From assembly GCF_026230105.1 (NCBI RefSeq), contig NC_079476.1, forward strand, positions 25,100,559 through 25,164,558: DNA of 64,000 nt, in the 5' to 3' direction. Made by a program: the position numbers and the translations under genes. Below, piece after piece: positions 1 to 11,800 of this stretch. This DNA comes from Diorhabda sublineata. Its lineage: Eukaryota; Arthropoda; Insecta; Coleoptera; Chrysomelidae. The notes under the pieces were generated by a model. That model saw only the letters and a program-made list of their open reading frames with translations, had not been told where the DNA came from and searched no databases. The first letter of the stretch is position 1, and each line of letters begins with the position of its first letter.

Positions 1-316
1 CTTCTTTGGTTAGTGTCTTTAGGAGCTCTGGTCAACCGCTTCCATCGACTCAAATAATGGATCTTCTTCTAACCTTTCAAGGAAATCTAAGCAGACCAGT
101 TGACGCAAGAGCTTTTGGTCACGAGTCAGATTTTTTGGCACCAACTTCGCACAGACTTGTGTCATATGTAATTACTCGAGTAGAATTTTTGTAATCGTTT
201 CTTTATCGTCGTTTACTGCTTCGGCAATCATCCGGATGCTCATTCGGCGTACGCACAATTTGGTTGATTTTGGTCATTGTTTTCGGATTTGAAACAGTCA
301 TGTTATTTAATAGCCC
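1..316 (-). mobile_element. Internally deleted mariner transposon, copy 1 (runs off left edge)
   Basis: Read on the minus strand, about 300-1 encodes pieces of a mariner transposase DNA-binding region: RMIAEAVNDDKETITKILLE, then a frame carrying LVPKNLTRDQKLLRQLVC and DFLERLEEDP. The next residues, LFESMEAVDQ, belong near the C-terminus of mariner transposases, so the whole catalytic DDD core between them is missing. A terminal-repeat-like sequence lies at 295-315 (on the minus strand GGCTATTAAATAACATGACTG) and matches the end of the copy at 1394. In-frame stops and the missing first helix-turn-helix make it non-functional. The other end lies left of base 1. The assignment rests on recognised family motifs; a search was not run. 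Confidence 0.8.
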
Positions 317-711
317 TTGTAAATCACTACACGATACTCGTGTTTCAAATTTTACAGGAATAAGTTTTTGGTTGAACATTTTAAAACGTCAAAAGAAATC
401 TTCCATAGTCTAACCAAATAAAATAGGACTAACAAGGGATGATTCTTTCTCCCACGAGACGGAAGAATGCTCGAAACAAGTCGAAAACTCAATAAAGACA
501 CCGAAACCGAAGCTAACCGCTTTTCGAAATCGCATTTTCCTTACCGTACATGACCAGAGATCAGGTTAAATAATTTTCATAGGAAATAAGACTAGCGAAT
601 GGAGTTCCAAACTAAATCCAATTCGATTGTTATAGAGATGGATTTTAGTATAAACTTTTCACCACAGAGTCGATATTTTATTATAGTCAGTGTCTTTTTA
701 GACTTATAGGT
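317..711. other. Unassigned AT-rich spacer
   Basis: No recognisable gene, repeat or RNA. The stretch follows the terminal repeat of the first mariner and precedes a MITE. Confidence 0.4.
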
Positions 712-1128
712 GGGGAGCTGGTAACCACTGAAAGTCCCGTCATAGCGGAATCAAAAAATTTTTATTTAAATAAATAGAACATCAGTATAGGACTAAAATT
801 CAGCTCGGTATGCGTAAATTTTCGAAAATATTTTGATAGTCGCACTCAAAAACTGCCGGAAAAAACCCCATATCACCTTGAAGTGCATAAACCAAATTAG
901 CATCTACTCCAAAATGTACGATGTTCAATATTTGGAGTAAATGCTTTTTGTGGAATAAGATGTCTTTTCCTCTGTTTAGATTAAAAATAATATATGATTC
1001 AAGGAATATTAGAAGAATTTTTATTTTAAATAATTGAAACAATGAAATAATATTGAAATAATTGACAGGAATAATCGAAATCAATTTCATTGATGCTATG
1101 ACAGGACTTTCAGTGTTACCGGCTCCTG
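712..1128. mobile_element. MITE-like element with about 33-bp inverted ends
   Basis: The left end (713-747, containing CCACTGAAAGTCCCGTCATA) and right end (1094-1127, containing TATGACAGGACTTTCAGTG) are imperfect inverted copies over about 33 bp. They enclose about 415 bp of AT-rich sequence with no transposase. An open frame of 96 codons inside on the minus strand (800-1090) resembles nothing known and is probably chance. A target-site duplication is not obvious. I infer a non-autonomous DNA transposon; the superfamily is unknown. Confidence 0.65.
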
Positions 1129-1393
1129 GTTGTTTCTAAAGTTTTTACAAATTTCTAAAAAATTGACCGTTTTCAAGTTGTTCAACATTGAGATGTCAAA
1201 TTTTCAACAGCGAATTTGAATTTTACTTTAACAAAATATAACTTGCTAATTTATATACTTAAGCTTTGTTTTACATGATTTTTCATCATTCATCTTGGTA
1301 TTGCGTATTCCGTGGACAAACCAAAACCTGGGCGTCCAAGATCTTCTATAATGGTCGAGAACGTAGACAGTGTTCTGACTTGTCTATTCTGAA
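1129..1393. other. Unassigned spacer
   Basis: AT-rich sequence between the MITE and the second mariner. Nothing recognisable. Confidence 0.4.
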
Positions 1394-1830
1394 GGTCTGG
1401 CTATTAAATAACGAGACTGGTTACGAAAAAGGGTTTTATTATAAAAATTATTTTACATTCGAATGCTCCCCTTCAATATACTCCCCTCCCCTCGCCACAC
1501 ACCTTTCCGTACGTTTTTTCCATTTATCGAAGCAGTGCTGGAAGTCTTCTTTGCTGAGTGCCTTTACGAGCTCTGTCTTTTTTTGCTTTACCGCTTCCAA
1601 CGACTCAAATCGGGTCCTTTTCAAAGCAAATATTTTTCTAAACTTTCAAGGAAATCTGAGCAGACCCGTTGACGCAAGAGCTTTTTGTCAGGAGTCAGAT
1701 TTTTGGCATCAACTTTTGTCATGTGTAATTCCTCGAGTAAAATTTTTCTCACCGTTTCTTTATCGGCTTTTACAGCCAACGCACTATTCGTTTCTCATCC
1801 CACCCGTTTAGGACGCCCTTTGGCCGCGAA
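1394..1830 (-). mobile_element. Internally deleted mariner transposon, copy 2
   Basis: On the minus strand the order is: a GRPK-type linker near 1810; KADKETVRKILLEELHMTK; LTPDKKLLRQRVCSDFLESL; a direct jump into RTRFESLEAVKQKK and ALSKEDFQHCFDKWKKR; and the characteristic tail CVARGGEYIEGE. The catalytic core is absent and the join lies at the same place as in copy 1. A terminal repeat follows the stop at 1394-1420 (GGTCTGGCTATTAAATAACG on the plus strand). No matching left end was found, so the 5' end is truncated. A 181-codon open frame on the plus strand here is antisense shadow. Confidence 0.88.
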
Positions 1831-2869
1831 GTCTCTTTATTTTTGCATTTTACGCAAAAATTCGGAGCTGTACCGTAACGAAATGCAGTTGATGCAAAAA
1901 TTAAAGCCTCAGGATAACGGTCAGAATCTCGACTTTGTAAACCAGCGCTTTCCAACGTTTGCCAACAAATTGTTTTTAGATGAAGTTTCTTTTCATCTTA
2001 ATGTACACGTCAACAAGCAAAGCTAGTAGAGTGCAATCAATTCGAAATACAAACATCAGAACCTTTACATATTCACCTAAAGTGATCAAAAGATGGAGCA
2101 ACTTCATCCACGTCCAATAAATCTCTTCCACATTTTTTCTCAAGAATTGCTAGTCACAAACTATTGGTGACTGGACTAATTTCTTTTTCCAGATCATTTT
2201 TTCTTTCCAATTATTTATATAAATTTTTTTTCGATTTCTGAAGTTATAAATCTGGAGTTGCTTTCTGAATTTCTTCATTGTATCCTTGGGGTTGGAAGCA
2301 TATTGTTTCTGTTGCTACTAATAGCGGATGATTGATCATAATCGTGGGATTACTCTCTGAGGTACTCATCTACCAAACACCGTTGAAAACTGGACTATGA
2401 GTAGGGTTACTTTTCTGAAAGAAGCTTCTAAACTTTGTCAAACAAACTATAGGAAAAATAAGAAGCAATGGCTAATTAAAACCGAAAAGAATAAGTTGAA
2501 AATTGGATAATTTCCATATTGAATTCTACAATTTACGATTTTACATAACTTGGCATGTGAAAAATACACATCGGATGGAAACTGTTTGAAAAAAAATGTT
2601 ATCGAATTAAAAACTTTCATCGCCGCTACCACTAAGCCTCGACGTTGAAATGTGTTAGTAGAACTGAAGTTCTAGGCATATTTGGATGTGCTGGAAAGTT
2701 CTAGATTCCGTAAAGTTGAAAATAACCATTTTTAATTTTGAAGTTTGTTTTATGAAATGTTTCGAAATAATTACTCGGCAGTGATGCCGATTTTAACAAT
2801 TAAAACCTACAGTTGTATCGAATTTATAAATCAACATTTTCACAGCTGATAATTTTTCAGGATTTGTCC
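1831..2869. other. Unassigned sequence
   Basis: AT-rich. Short frames on both strands show no family motif. No inverted ends or tandem repeats were noticed. Confidence 0.4.
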
Positions 2870-3060
2870 TTAAAGACTGTATTTCTGACAAAAAAACGGT
2901 CATTTGTTAGAGACTGTATTTTCCAAAAACTAACCATCAATTGTTGTTGTGAGTTGTGTTTTTCGAAAACAAAAAGTCTTTCATTGAAATTTGTCGCTAG
3001 AGACTGTCTTTTTCAAAAAGAAACCGTCATTTATTATGAGAAACTGTCTTTTTCTAAATG
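2870..3060. repeat. Degenerate tandem repeat of about 40 bp
   Basis: About five diverged units share the pattern AGACTGTxTTTyyxxAAAA followed by a variant of ACCGTCATTTxTTA. They start near 2873, 2911, 2951, 2999 and 3038. Overlapping open frames on both strands arise from this low-complexity structure and are not genes. Confidence 0.65.
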
Positions 3061-4019
3061 TTTTATCACAGCACCAGTCACTTTTTTTAAAGTCAAACAT
3101 AAATGCAATCGGCATAGCTAGCGACATATATCGGATTGAAGCTGAAGCTAACATATTTTGCCGGATTTCTAGACCATAAATTGATTTGGACTCTAAAAGT
3201 AACATAGCGGATTGATTCGTTTTGAAACTATTTATATTATTATTAATGAAGCTTGACGGTTGAACATGTTGTCAGTAAATTCAAATTTGAATATAGTTTC
3301 TGGTAGAGGAAAGAAGGGAGATATTCTGGAGAAGAAGACGAGGGAGAGGAGAACGATTAGCATGAGAATGAAGATTTTGTAGAGGAATATTAATCTGAAT
3401 AGTCAAAACCAATGAAGACTCGTAAATTATCTCCCAAGAAGAAGATTCGCAGAAAAATTGTGGTCAAAAGAAGTGCGAAAAGGTAGCGATGGTTACATAA
3501 AAGTAATGACTATCTCTTGAGCTTGTAGATTTACTAAAAAAAAGTAGTACGCTTCTTGTGACGACGTGTTGATGAAGGTAATTGCAAAAAAAATGTTTCG
3601 CACTTTTAGTATGATAATGAAATAACTTTATCAGCTTAACTATTTTCAAGATTGGCCGACAAGCGTCCACACTATTAATTTTTTTTTATAAACATATATT
3701 ACTTTTATTGAATAAATTAATCTTTCTACTTTGGTGTTAGAATTGGTTGGCGAGAGTTTCAAATATAAATCTTGAATATGGAATTAAAAATATTTTCATT
3801 ATTTTAGTTTATAGTCCGGGATATTTAGATCCAAATTCATAGGAATAAAAAAATTGGTTCTAAACAGTAGATATCGAGATGCAGTTTTCTGCATTATCTT
3901 CATAAAGCGTTCGCCAAAAAAGATTACATATAGTAGTTGCGCCTTTTGTCAGAAATTTGCGTTCTGATGCAATAAATGCATTTTCAGTTCTAATTCCATA
4001 ATTTCACAAACAATTATAA
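3061..4019. other. Unassigned spacer with purine-rich tract
   Basis: A purine-rich stretch (about 3300-3370, GAGAAGAAGACGAGGGAGAG) lies within AT-rich sequence. Nothing else is recognisable. Confidence 0.35.
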
Positions 4020-4770
4020 AATGGAAGCCCGGAAAAATCGCTCGAAAATAGTTTCTCGAGGATTTTCGGGCTTGTTGAGTCCAATTCTGGCAATGAAATT
4101 CGCTATGGGTACTCGGGGGTGCTAGGGGGATTACACGGATCATAAAAATTCGCCAAAAATCGGTTTACGAGGGTTTTTGGGCTTGTTGAGTCCAATTCTG
4201 GCACTGAAATTTGCTATGGGTACTCGGGGGTGCTAGGGGGATTACACGGATCATAAAAATTCGACGAAAATCGGTTTACGAGGGTTTTTGGGCTTGTTGA
4301 GTCCAATTCTGGCACTGAAATTTGCTATGGGTACTCGGGGGTGCTAGGGGGATTACACGGATCATAAAAATTCGACGAAAATCGGTTTACGAGGGTTTTT
4401 GGGCTTGTTGAGTCCAATTCTGGCACTGAAATTTGCTATGGGTACTCGGGGGTGCTAGGGGGATTACACGGATCATAAAAATTCGACGAAAATCGGTTTA
4501 CGAGGGTTTTTGGGCTTGTTGAGTCCAATTCTGGCACTGAAATTTGCTATGGGTACTCGGGGGTGCTAGGGGGATTACACGGATCATAAAAATTCGACGA
4601 AAATCGGTTTACGAGGGTTTTTGGGCTTGTTGAGTCCAATTCTGACACTAAAATTCGCTATGGGTACTCGGGGATGTTAGCGGGTTTACACGGATCATAA
4701 AAATTCGAGAAAAATCGGTTCACGAGGGTTTTCGGGCATGCTGAATTGGATCCTACTGTTGAATGAATAG
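4020..4770. repeat. 111-bp satellite, about 6.5 units
   Basis: The marker CACGGATCATAAAAATTCG starts at 4134, 4245, 4356, 4467, 4578 and 4689, an exact 111-bp spacing. Middle units are nearly identical, whereas the first (from about 4029) and last (from about 4700) are clearly diverged. This is the normal pattern of an array homogenised from within. The unit carries a G-rich patch (TACTCGGGGGTGCTAGGGGG) that stands out from the AT-rich surroundings. Confidence 0.95.
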
Positions 4771-5925
4771 GGGGCACTCGGGAATGTGTATAGAACTCAC
4801 CAGAATTTGCATTGTATAATTTACATACATGTTTTGTAAAAAAATTGTATGAAGTAAGTGCAGGGAATCGAATGAAACTGATTCTTAGCAAAACCGCAAA
4901 AGTTTTAAGCAGATAGAAGCGAAAAAAGTGTTTACAATACAAAAATGATAGTGTCTCAAATGTAAAGAGATTTTCTAGATCTATCAACAAATGTTTTGTG
5001 TACTAACTGAAAAGAAAAAAAGAAATGTACTGATCCTTGCGAGATATTTCGACTAGTTTTATGAGCACGCGTCAATAATAAAGCAGAATGATTTTTTTCA
5101 TTAAAATACTCTATTCATTTGTTTGCAATTGCATACTTTTGGTTTGGATAGTAGATGGGATTGAATCTTTTTCTTTTAGATATACGTAGAAAAATTTTCT
5201 ACGAATACATTCAAAACTTGGGGAATTTGGAATGTCACCGTGCTGCAATATTTGTTCAGATTTATGCCGGGTACACCTGGAACAATAAGGTAGAGCTCGA
5301 CATTCTAACAAACACAAACACCTGTTCGGATCCGTTTTATATTTCAACACTTTTTTTATCTGTTAATTATCTAATCTTTTAGTTTGTTTGCATTCACATT
5401 TCATTATAAAACTAGTTTTTTGAAAGGTTATATCTTAATATTTGATATACCTAGTGGACTGCGAAAATCGGTCGCAAATACAAAAAAAAGGCGAGAGAAG
5501 TTAACCTCGTTTTTCGGAGACGATGTTAAAGGTCACAGCAGATGATTGATGATGACGTTGAATTTTTCATTTGGATATAAAAAGAAATATTTTATATGTC
5601 AACAACTGAATTTATGTAGGGTGTGTAAAAAATATAAATTCGAAAGTCTATAAATCAAATTTACATAATTTTATTATAGAGTTTAATAATAAACAGAGTT
5701 TGTTGAATAGATTAATGAGCATCAACAAATAGATGCTGATTTTTCGTGAAAAAACATCCCCAAGTCGTTAAAAACAGTAAGGTTAACTGTAAACTGTAAT
5801 CAAAAGACACATACCATTAGAATATAACAACATGATACTAAAATAATTCTTATAAATAAATAAATAGATAAAGACACAGGTAGTTTTGGACAGTGACATT
5901 ACTATCAATGTACTAACTGACCAAC
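4771..5925. other. Unassigned sequence
   Basis: AT-rich. It holds a short perfect inverted repeat at about 5184-5202 (CGTAGAAAAATTTTCTACG). Short open frames near 5111-5382 overlap on opposite strands and match nothing I recognise. Confidence 0.35.
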
Positions 5926-6126
5926 GTGTTGTCCATCAGGTCAGTAAACAAAATAATGTGTCTGGTCAATAATACATTAGAACCCATTTGCATCGGAATA
6001 AATGTTAAATGTGGTTGCAAAAAAATCAGACCGATTTGTACACCTTGTCAAAGCCGGTCGTGCTCTAATATTGAATCACCAACAGTGGAGGATCCATTTG
6101 ATTCCAACAAGCAACTTGAACAGTGA
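5926..6126 (+). pseudogene. Small cysteine-rich fragment, possibly CXC-like, of unknown origin
   Basis: The frame contains INVKCGCKKIRPICTPCQSR followed by SCSN. The spacing C-x-C-K-K...C-x-x-C...S-C-x-N resembles the last part of cysteine-rich CXC-type zinc-binding repeats, which also occur in uncharacterised insect TE-associated proteins. The first ATG is near 5956; the frame before it is open without a Met. It ends in the acidic stretch VEDPFDSNKQLEQ. With no partner domain and no neighbouring gene, it is more likely a TE remnant than a host gene. The CXC reading is tentative. Confidence 0.3.
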
Positions 6127-8090
6127 AGTTGAAGAAGAATTTGAAAGTAAGACTACTAAAAAGTCTCATTAAAGTAGTTAGAAACTGTTTTTATAGTCTA
6201 AACTAGTTTCCAAAACATAAAAGTGTACACGGAGTGCTTGGCAAGGCTAGTTTGACATTCTCGCCGATACAAGTTGGTATGGGATTTTGAACACATATCA
6301 GAGCAAGCTTGTGGCTACTTATTTACATGTTGGCGCGTGTTTAATATCCCTCATAGCTTTTCAACATCCGTCACTTTCACTGCAGTTTCCTCTTTGTTTA
6401 TATGTAGTTTAGAAATTATAGCAATGTTTTTCATGTCTCAGTAATTGTGTAAACGAAGAATTACACTTTGGTGTAACTTTTTTTAATTATTACACAGAGT
6501 GTCTCATAAGTTTTTTCAAAATTCCTACGCTTTAAATTCCAGGTTTAGTTAATGGAACGCGGGTTCTATTACAAGACAAACTTCAGTCAGTCCTCGCACC
6601 GTCAGATTCCCATTTATTCAAACTTTTTCGTGGCAAAAATTAATAATCCAAATGAGACGTTGAATATACAATGAGATAATTTTTCGCTTTTAAACTAGAG
6701 TGGTTTTACCAAAGTTCCAAATAACTTACTAAACGTTCGATGAAAATAAATTGAATACCGATATTATTTGAAACGCCCTTTGTTTTTTTTTTATTTTTCC
6801 AACTCAAGTTCTTCGAGTGGGAAAAATGTGACGAAGACAAAAAAAATTGAGAGAAGAGCTCGATTTTTGTCCTATCTGCATTTCTCGACATTTTTAACAA
6901 AAAATTCGTCCAAATCCATTTCGAAAGTTAACTGGTAGAACCTAACCTCACATACATAAAAAAACTTGCAATTCCAATAATATTTAAGATGGACACTATA
7001 GACACACGTGACATTAAGTATCTTCAGCATATTTCTTATCGCATAAAATGTTGTAGCACGTGATAATAATGTGTTTTCGCCATAATATCAAGGCGATTCA
7101 ATAAAATTTCAAACATTGTAAATATTCATAGTTTTAGAATAAATTATGTCTGTAATTTTGATTTCAAGATATATAAATTAAAATTTTACGAACGTTGAAC
7201 TTTTTTATTTGTTAAATACGCGATATACGCCCGAAATAAATATAATTGGGAAAGACGAGATAATATAAAAACACTTGTTGACATTTTGGAGCAATCAACA
7301 AATGTAAATAATGGTCGCGTTTTGCCCACTGTATGAATATTTAATTCGTCAGCGACGTACCACATTTCATTTTTAAAGGTGAATATTTTTCTAAATTCAA
7401 AATAGCCATTGGTCCGGGAGACTAAGAGTGCTTCTGTTTGGTCCGCCTGCTGCTAAAGTATCCTCTAGTCCTTTAAATTCTAATCTAATTTAAATCCTAG
7501 CATCCTATTTTTCATTAAAAAGTCCTTAAATTGCTACTAATACTAGTTTCACTGTCGATTGGGTAGTCACTACACACCACGAACTAGTTCATTCCGCTTA
7601 TCTTCATACCTGAGAATTTATTCAACTTCCAATGGGGTTTCTGGACCGTTATATCGAAAGTTTCGATCACAAATCTTTGTCCATATTGAATGAACAGAAG
7701 TTTTGTCACTTTCCACGTACTAAAGTTCTTCTTCTGTCAGTTGTTTGAATCCATTTCAATACGAACTTAACCTTGGAAGATAGAAAACTGTCTGGCAAGT
7801 ACAGCTGCTTTGAAATACTGTACTTGTTTACATAAAAAACCGAATTTGTGTATAAACATATTTATTTAATGCTGGAAACCAGCATCGGCGATTATTTTAC
7901 CAATTTTTTCGTCCATTAACATTGTGATGATTTTATTGTGAATTGTTGAGTGTTTTTTTTTAAATCTCCGTCAACTCTTAAGTAGATTTTAATCACTATG
8001 TTGAAGATATTCATGTTATACAATACAGATTATTAACTGAGAACGTTATAGTGAATTTTGAAAAAAAAAATAAGACGGTTCTAAGTTATT
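6127..8090. other. Unassigned AT-rich sequence
   Basis: About 2 kb without a recognisable gene. Short frames (for example minus 6706-6900) have no motif. No clear inverted ends or tandem repeats were found by eye. Confidence 0.35.
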
Positions 8091-9155
8091 ACTAATTGAA
8101 ATACGAACTCGCGATTTTTAGCCACCACACCCAAATCTTGACTGAAAAAACACTATCAACGTCGTTCTCCCCGACGACGAGATAAAAAAAGCGTATTTGG
8201 CAAACTTCGCAATCCATTCAATTGTTTTCTCCAGCTAATCGCGCAAAAAGGTTTGTCTCACGGATGGAATCGCATTTTTACGTGTTATACGAAACGGCAA
8301 CACAAAATAATCAAAAGGCTTTCGAAAAGTAGACGTTTAAACTTAGATTAAATGACCTGATCTCATCCATTTCACACCTTAGGATTTTTTTAGTCCAGGA
8401 AACAATGATAATACTACGGTGGATGAATAATACAGAAGATGTCTCATGAATTATGATAAACATCTTGTCTGCATAAAAAATCTTCTCTTAGACTCAAAAA
8501 AAAACAACAAACTTTGACTCCATAAAACACTTTTCCACTTTTCATCAGTTCAATTTTTAAGTTCTTTAGCCCACTGGACCTCTTAATTTTATTTTGACGT
8601 TATAAAAGAGGTTTCTTCATTGTCAACCTTCAAAAAATGCTTCCTTCTATCAGTCTCTTTCACACTGTAGAAGTAATCAAAGGTAGATTCCTAGATTCAT
8701 TGCTCTGATCAATACAATGAGTTTATCTTCAGGGGTTGTGGTTTTGCGAGGCCGCTTTGAACGTTTTTTATCGCCAGAGTCCCTAGGGATGTAATTTCCA
8801 TCAAATTATAGTCTTCTGTACGTCGAGGTATTCTTAATTCGGCAGCAATGGTACTGTTATGTCAACCCAGACTTTAAACACTTGCATGAGTTTCAACCGA
8901 TAATTCGTTTGTTTTATCCATTAGAACTTTCAAGTCTGAATTTACCAGAAAGAAAACAATTCACAACAAGATGTTTTGGACCACAAAGAATAAAACACAT
9001 CACGTTTTTGCGTCACTCGGAGCTAACTGGGACTAAACTATAATCATCGTTTCAACTTTTGCTTGAAAATATGATGATGAAATTTTATTAAAGTTTATTT
9101 CTAAATTTAGTGAATTGATTATGGGGAAGGCACAAACTTTTGAACGGTAGTGTAG
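8091..9155 (-). mobile_element. Degenerate Tc1-like transposon
   Basis: The outer end near 9126-9155 reads, on the minus strand, ACTACCGTTCAAAAGTTTG, a typical Tc1-family terminal sequence, and abuts TA. A start codon at 8921 opens MDKTNELSVETHASV, followed by IAAELRIPRRT (helix-turn-helix) and KRSKRPRKTTTPEDKLIVLI, the GRPR-like linker. Next come EVQWAKELKN and TDEKWKSVLW, which in intact relatives lead directly into the first catalytic Asp. The sequence is then broken by frameshifts and a T-rich expansion. The distal half (8340-8091) is only weakly recognisable and its inner end was not found, so the low-coordinate limit is approximate. Confidence 0.78.
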
Positions 9156-9176
9156 ATTAAAGTCAATAGACTACAA

Positions 9177-9365
9177 CTATATTTTGAGATAAAAATAACC
9201 TTCAAAAAAGGCTTCTTTCGAACCAATACAAGCATGCCAACGCTTAATCAAATTTCCCGTACACTTGTTATAAACCCCGATTGGGATAGCTTTCAGTATA
9301 TTGAGCGAATTACTTTTTATGGCTTCTATGGATTTATGGCACGTTTCCTGAAGAGGAAAATTCAC
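9177..9365 (-). pseudogene. C-terminal fragment of a mariner transposase
   Basis: A 62-codon frame contains KSIEAIKSNSLNILKAIP, then NLIKRWHACIGSKEAFFEG, the hallmark end of many mariner transposases (W-x-K-R-W-x-x-C-I...FEG). Everything upstream, including the catalytic core and DNA-binding domains, is missing. The fragment begins only 20 bp beyond the Tc1 end, so one element probably truncated or inserted into the other. Confidence 0.88.
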
Positions 9366-10680
9366 TTAAATCAAACTAGTAAATGAAACACTGTAAAAAT
9401 ATCCAGCTGCTCACATCACAACTTCTACTGGATTTACTAGATATCCATGCTACACCGCATCGTCAACTTAATTCACCAGAAACCGGTTCTACTATACATT
9501 GGAATCGAAACATATTCATCAGAAATTTTTTTTTGGTCGAATGACATCGTTCGTTTAGCTGGCCGTTAGCTATAGTGCTTAATACATTAAATGTGTCAGA
9601 TTTTAAGCCAGCTGAGCCGCATCTGAGCAATCCAAAATCACCATTCGTGCAGTATCAAACTGGATAGGTTAATGGTTTTTTTTTTCGCACCCAGGGAATA
9701 GACCACGGTACAGATTTTTTACATTAATCCTCCACGTTGCGTATACTGGTGGTTGCCAATCGTCCTGGGTCTCGATTCCTATTCGCTTTTCCCGAGTTTG
9801 GGAAAATGTAATGGGAAAATTGACGTTTTGCTACTAAATCGAAATCACTTTCAACGATCTGCCGAAATACAATGACAAGAGCTTGTCAAACATGTACTAG
9901 GTAGTTGGCCCAGCTTTGGGAAAACTTCAAAATCTTATCCTGCTTTAGTATCGTATTTTTTGTCTTTGGAAGACGATTGTCTAAATGCGTTGAGCCCGCC
10001 TTGTCTGCCCCCGGGACCGGGACAAGAACAATTTTTTGGTTCCAGTCTGAGGATGATCAAATATCAAACAGATGTAGACGTTTTTCAAAATACTGAGAAA
10101 GTACTGAGAAAAAAAAACGTTTTAGATCATCTATTTGGTATTCTATTATGAAACAAGTTCAGAAACCACTGCAGCGTGGATTTGATAGGAACAAAACTTT
10201 TTTTTTAAATTTTAAAGTTAGAGATGAGGGCTTGCACGTAGTAGCAAAAAAATATCAGTGGAAAAAGTAGTGACTGATGAAAAATGAAGAAAATACTGCA
10301 CTTCATCCAGTTTTTATTTTATACAGGTGTGCTGGATTCAATAGAAATATATTGCTGGATTCGATATCTGTCAACAATTTCTTGGTATAATAATAATGAT
10401 AAGAATTTATTTTGTCCTTACGCCAGCCCTGTATCGTACCCGTTACACTTGTCGCGTTCGAATTTCGATAATACCAGAGGTGAATAATTAAAAATAGTCT
10501 GGTGATGACATGTATGCGGGTTTTAATTGATAATAGAAATTCTGTTTATTAATTAAAGGAGCGGCAATAGAAACAGAATCTCTGTAATTAATGCCGGAAT
10601 ACATAACTAGAACTATACGTCAAACGAAAGTGAGAACTAATAGAAAGCAACAAACGACGATTGAAAAACAGCTTCTGTAT
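9366..10680. other. Unassigned sequence with a GC-rich palindrome
   Basis: No recognised gene. Two overlapping plus-strand frames (9905-10151) share a short GC-rich segment. There CTTGTC (10000-10005) and GACAAG (10021-10026) flank CCGGGACCGG, giving a small hairpin. Unusually GC-rich for the window; function unknown. Confidence 0.35.
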
Positions 10681-10710
10681 GTTGTGTGTGTCTGTGTGTC
10701 GGTGTGTTTT
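10681..10710. repeat. TG-rich microsatellite
   Basis: An interrupted (TG)n tract of about 30 bp lies just outside the foldback element. Confidence 0.8.
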
Positions 10711-10865
10711 TATATCAATTTCAACATAATAATGCGGTCAATTTTGATATTCGAAGTTACATAAATTCCAATCAAGCTGAAAATCAGTAAAATTGTTTCA
10801 AATAAAAGTTAAAATAAAATTTGAATGTTCCCCATCATTTCCAAGTATGGAAAAAATTTTATTCA

Positions 10866-10878
10866 AGGTCAAAGGTCA
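10866..10878 (+). promoter_or_regulatory. DR1 nuclear-receptor-like motif inside the foldback left arm
   Basis: AGGTCA-A-AGGTCA is an exact direct repeat with 1-bp spacing, the known target type of HNF4 and RXR/USP-class receptors. It sits in the left arm only; the matching right-arm position has lost it. Binding is not shown and chance or drift is possible. Confidence 0.4.
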
Positions 10879-11800
10879 AGTTTTTTGCAATTTTCAGCAA
10901 AACGGTGAGTTTTATCACAAAAATACCTCAGACGAAAATTGTAGATCATAAAATTATCTACAAAAAACGTGTCAATACTTTTTTTCCTACGAGCCACTGT
11001 TTCTGAGATATAATGATTCAAAAAGTTGTAAAATTTGTCATATTTAATGGTTTCATCAATTTCAAACTTTTCTTACAACATTGGGTCATTATACACTTTC
11101 ACGGTCACCTGGTTTTTTGGCTCTAGAAAATCGAAAAATGGATGGATTTTAATGATCTTGGTCTCAAAATGTTCCATTTTACGGCAGATTTATAAAAAAA
11201 ATTAGTAGAAATAGCTGAAATGAAAATTTCTCATAGTTTTACTGTTTTAAATCGTAAAAAACGGTTTTGCAAAATAATCCTTTACAAAAAATTATCTCAT
11301 TAAAAAAAATCCAAAAAGAATGATTTTTTTCAGTTTTCATAGCTTAAAATGAAATCGATGAAAAACAATCAATTTTCGTGAATAGTTTCGTACTATATTC
11401 TTATTCTTATAGTTTTTGGACCATTACAAATCGAAAAATAGATAAATTTTATAATTTTGGTCTCAAAATGTTCCATTTTACGACGAATTTATAAAAAACA
11501 CGGGGGTAGTGGCTGAATTTGCGGTTTTTAATAGTTTTAAACCTTAAATAGTGGAAAAACTTTTTTTTTCAAAATATTCATTTTTTTATGTAAATTGCGA
11601 AAAAAAATATACGAACTTGATTCCACGACGTCAGAAACAGTTACGAAGGATTATATGTAGAAAGTCATTTTTTTGCATTTAAAGTCATTTATTATACACT
11701 TATTTTTTTTAATTTTCGTATTTTTTTATAAATCCGCCGTAAAATGGAACATTTTGAGACCAAGATCATTAAAATCCATCCATTTTTCGATTTTCTAGAG

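Noticed and set aside
1266..1811. 181-codon plus-strand frame
   Set aside because: It is antisense to a recognisable mariner transposase.
9905..10151. Overlapping 63-codon frames as a small gene
   Set aside because: No family motif; openness comes from a local GC-rich palindrome and the frames compete with each other.
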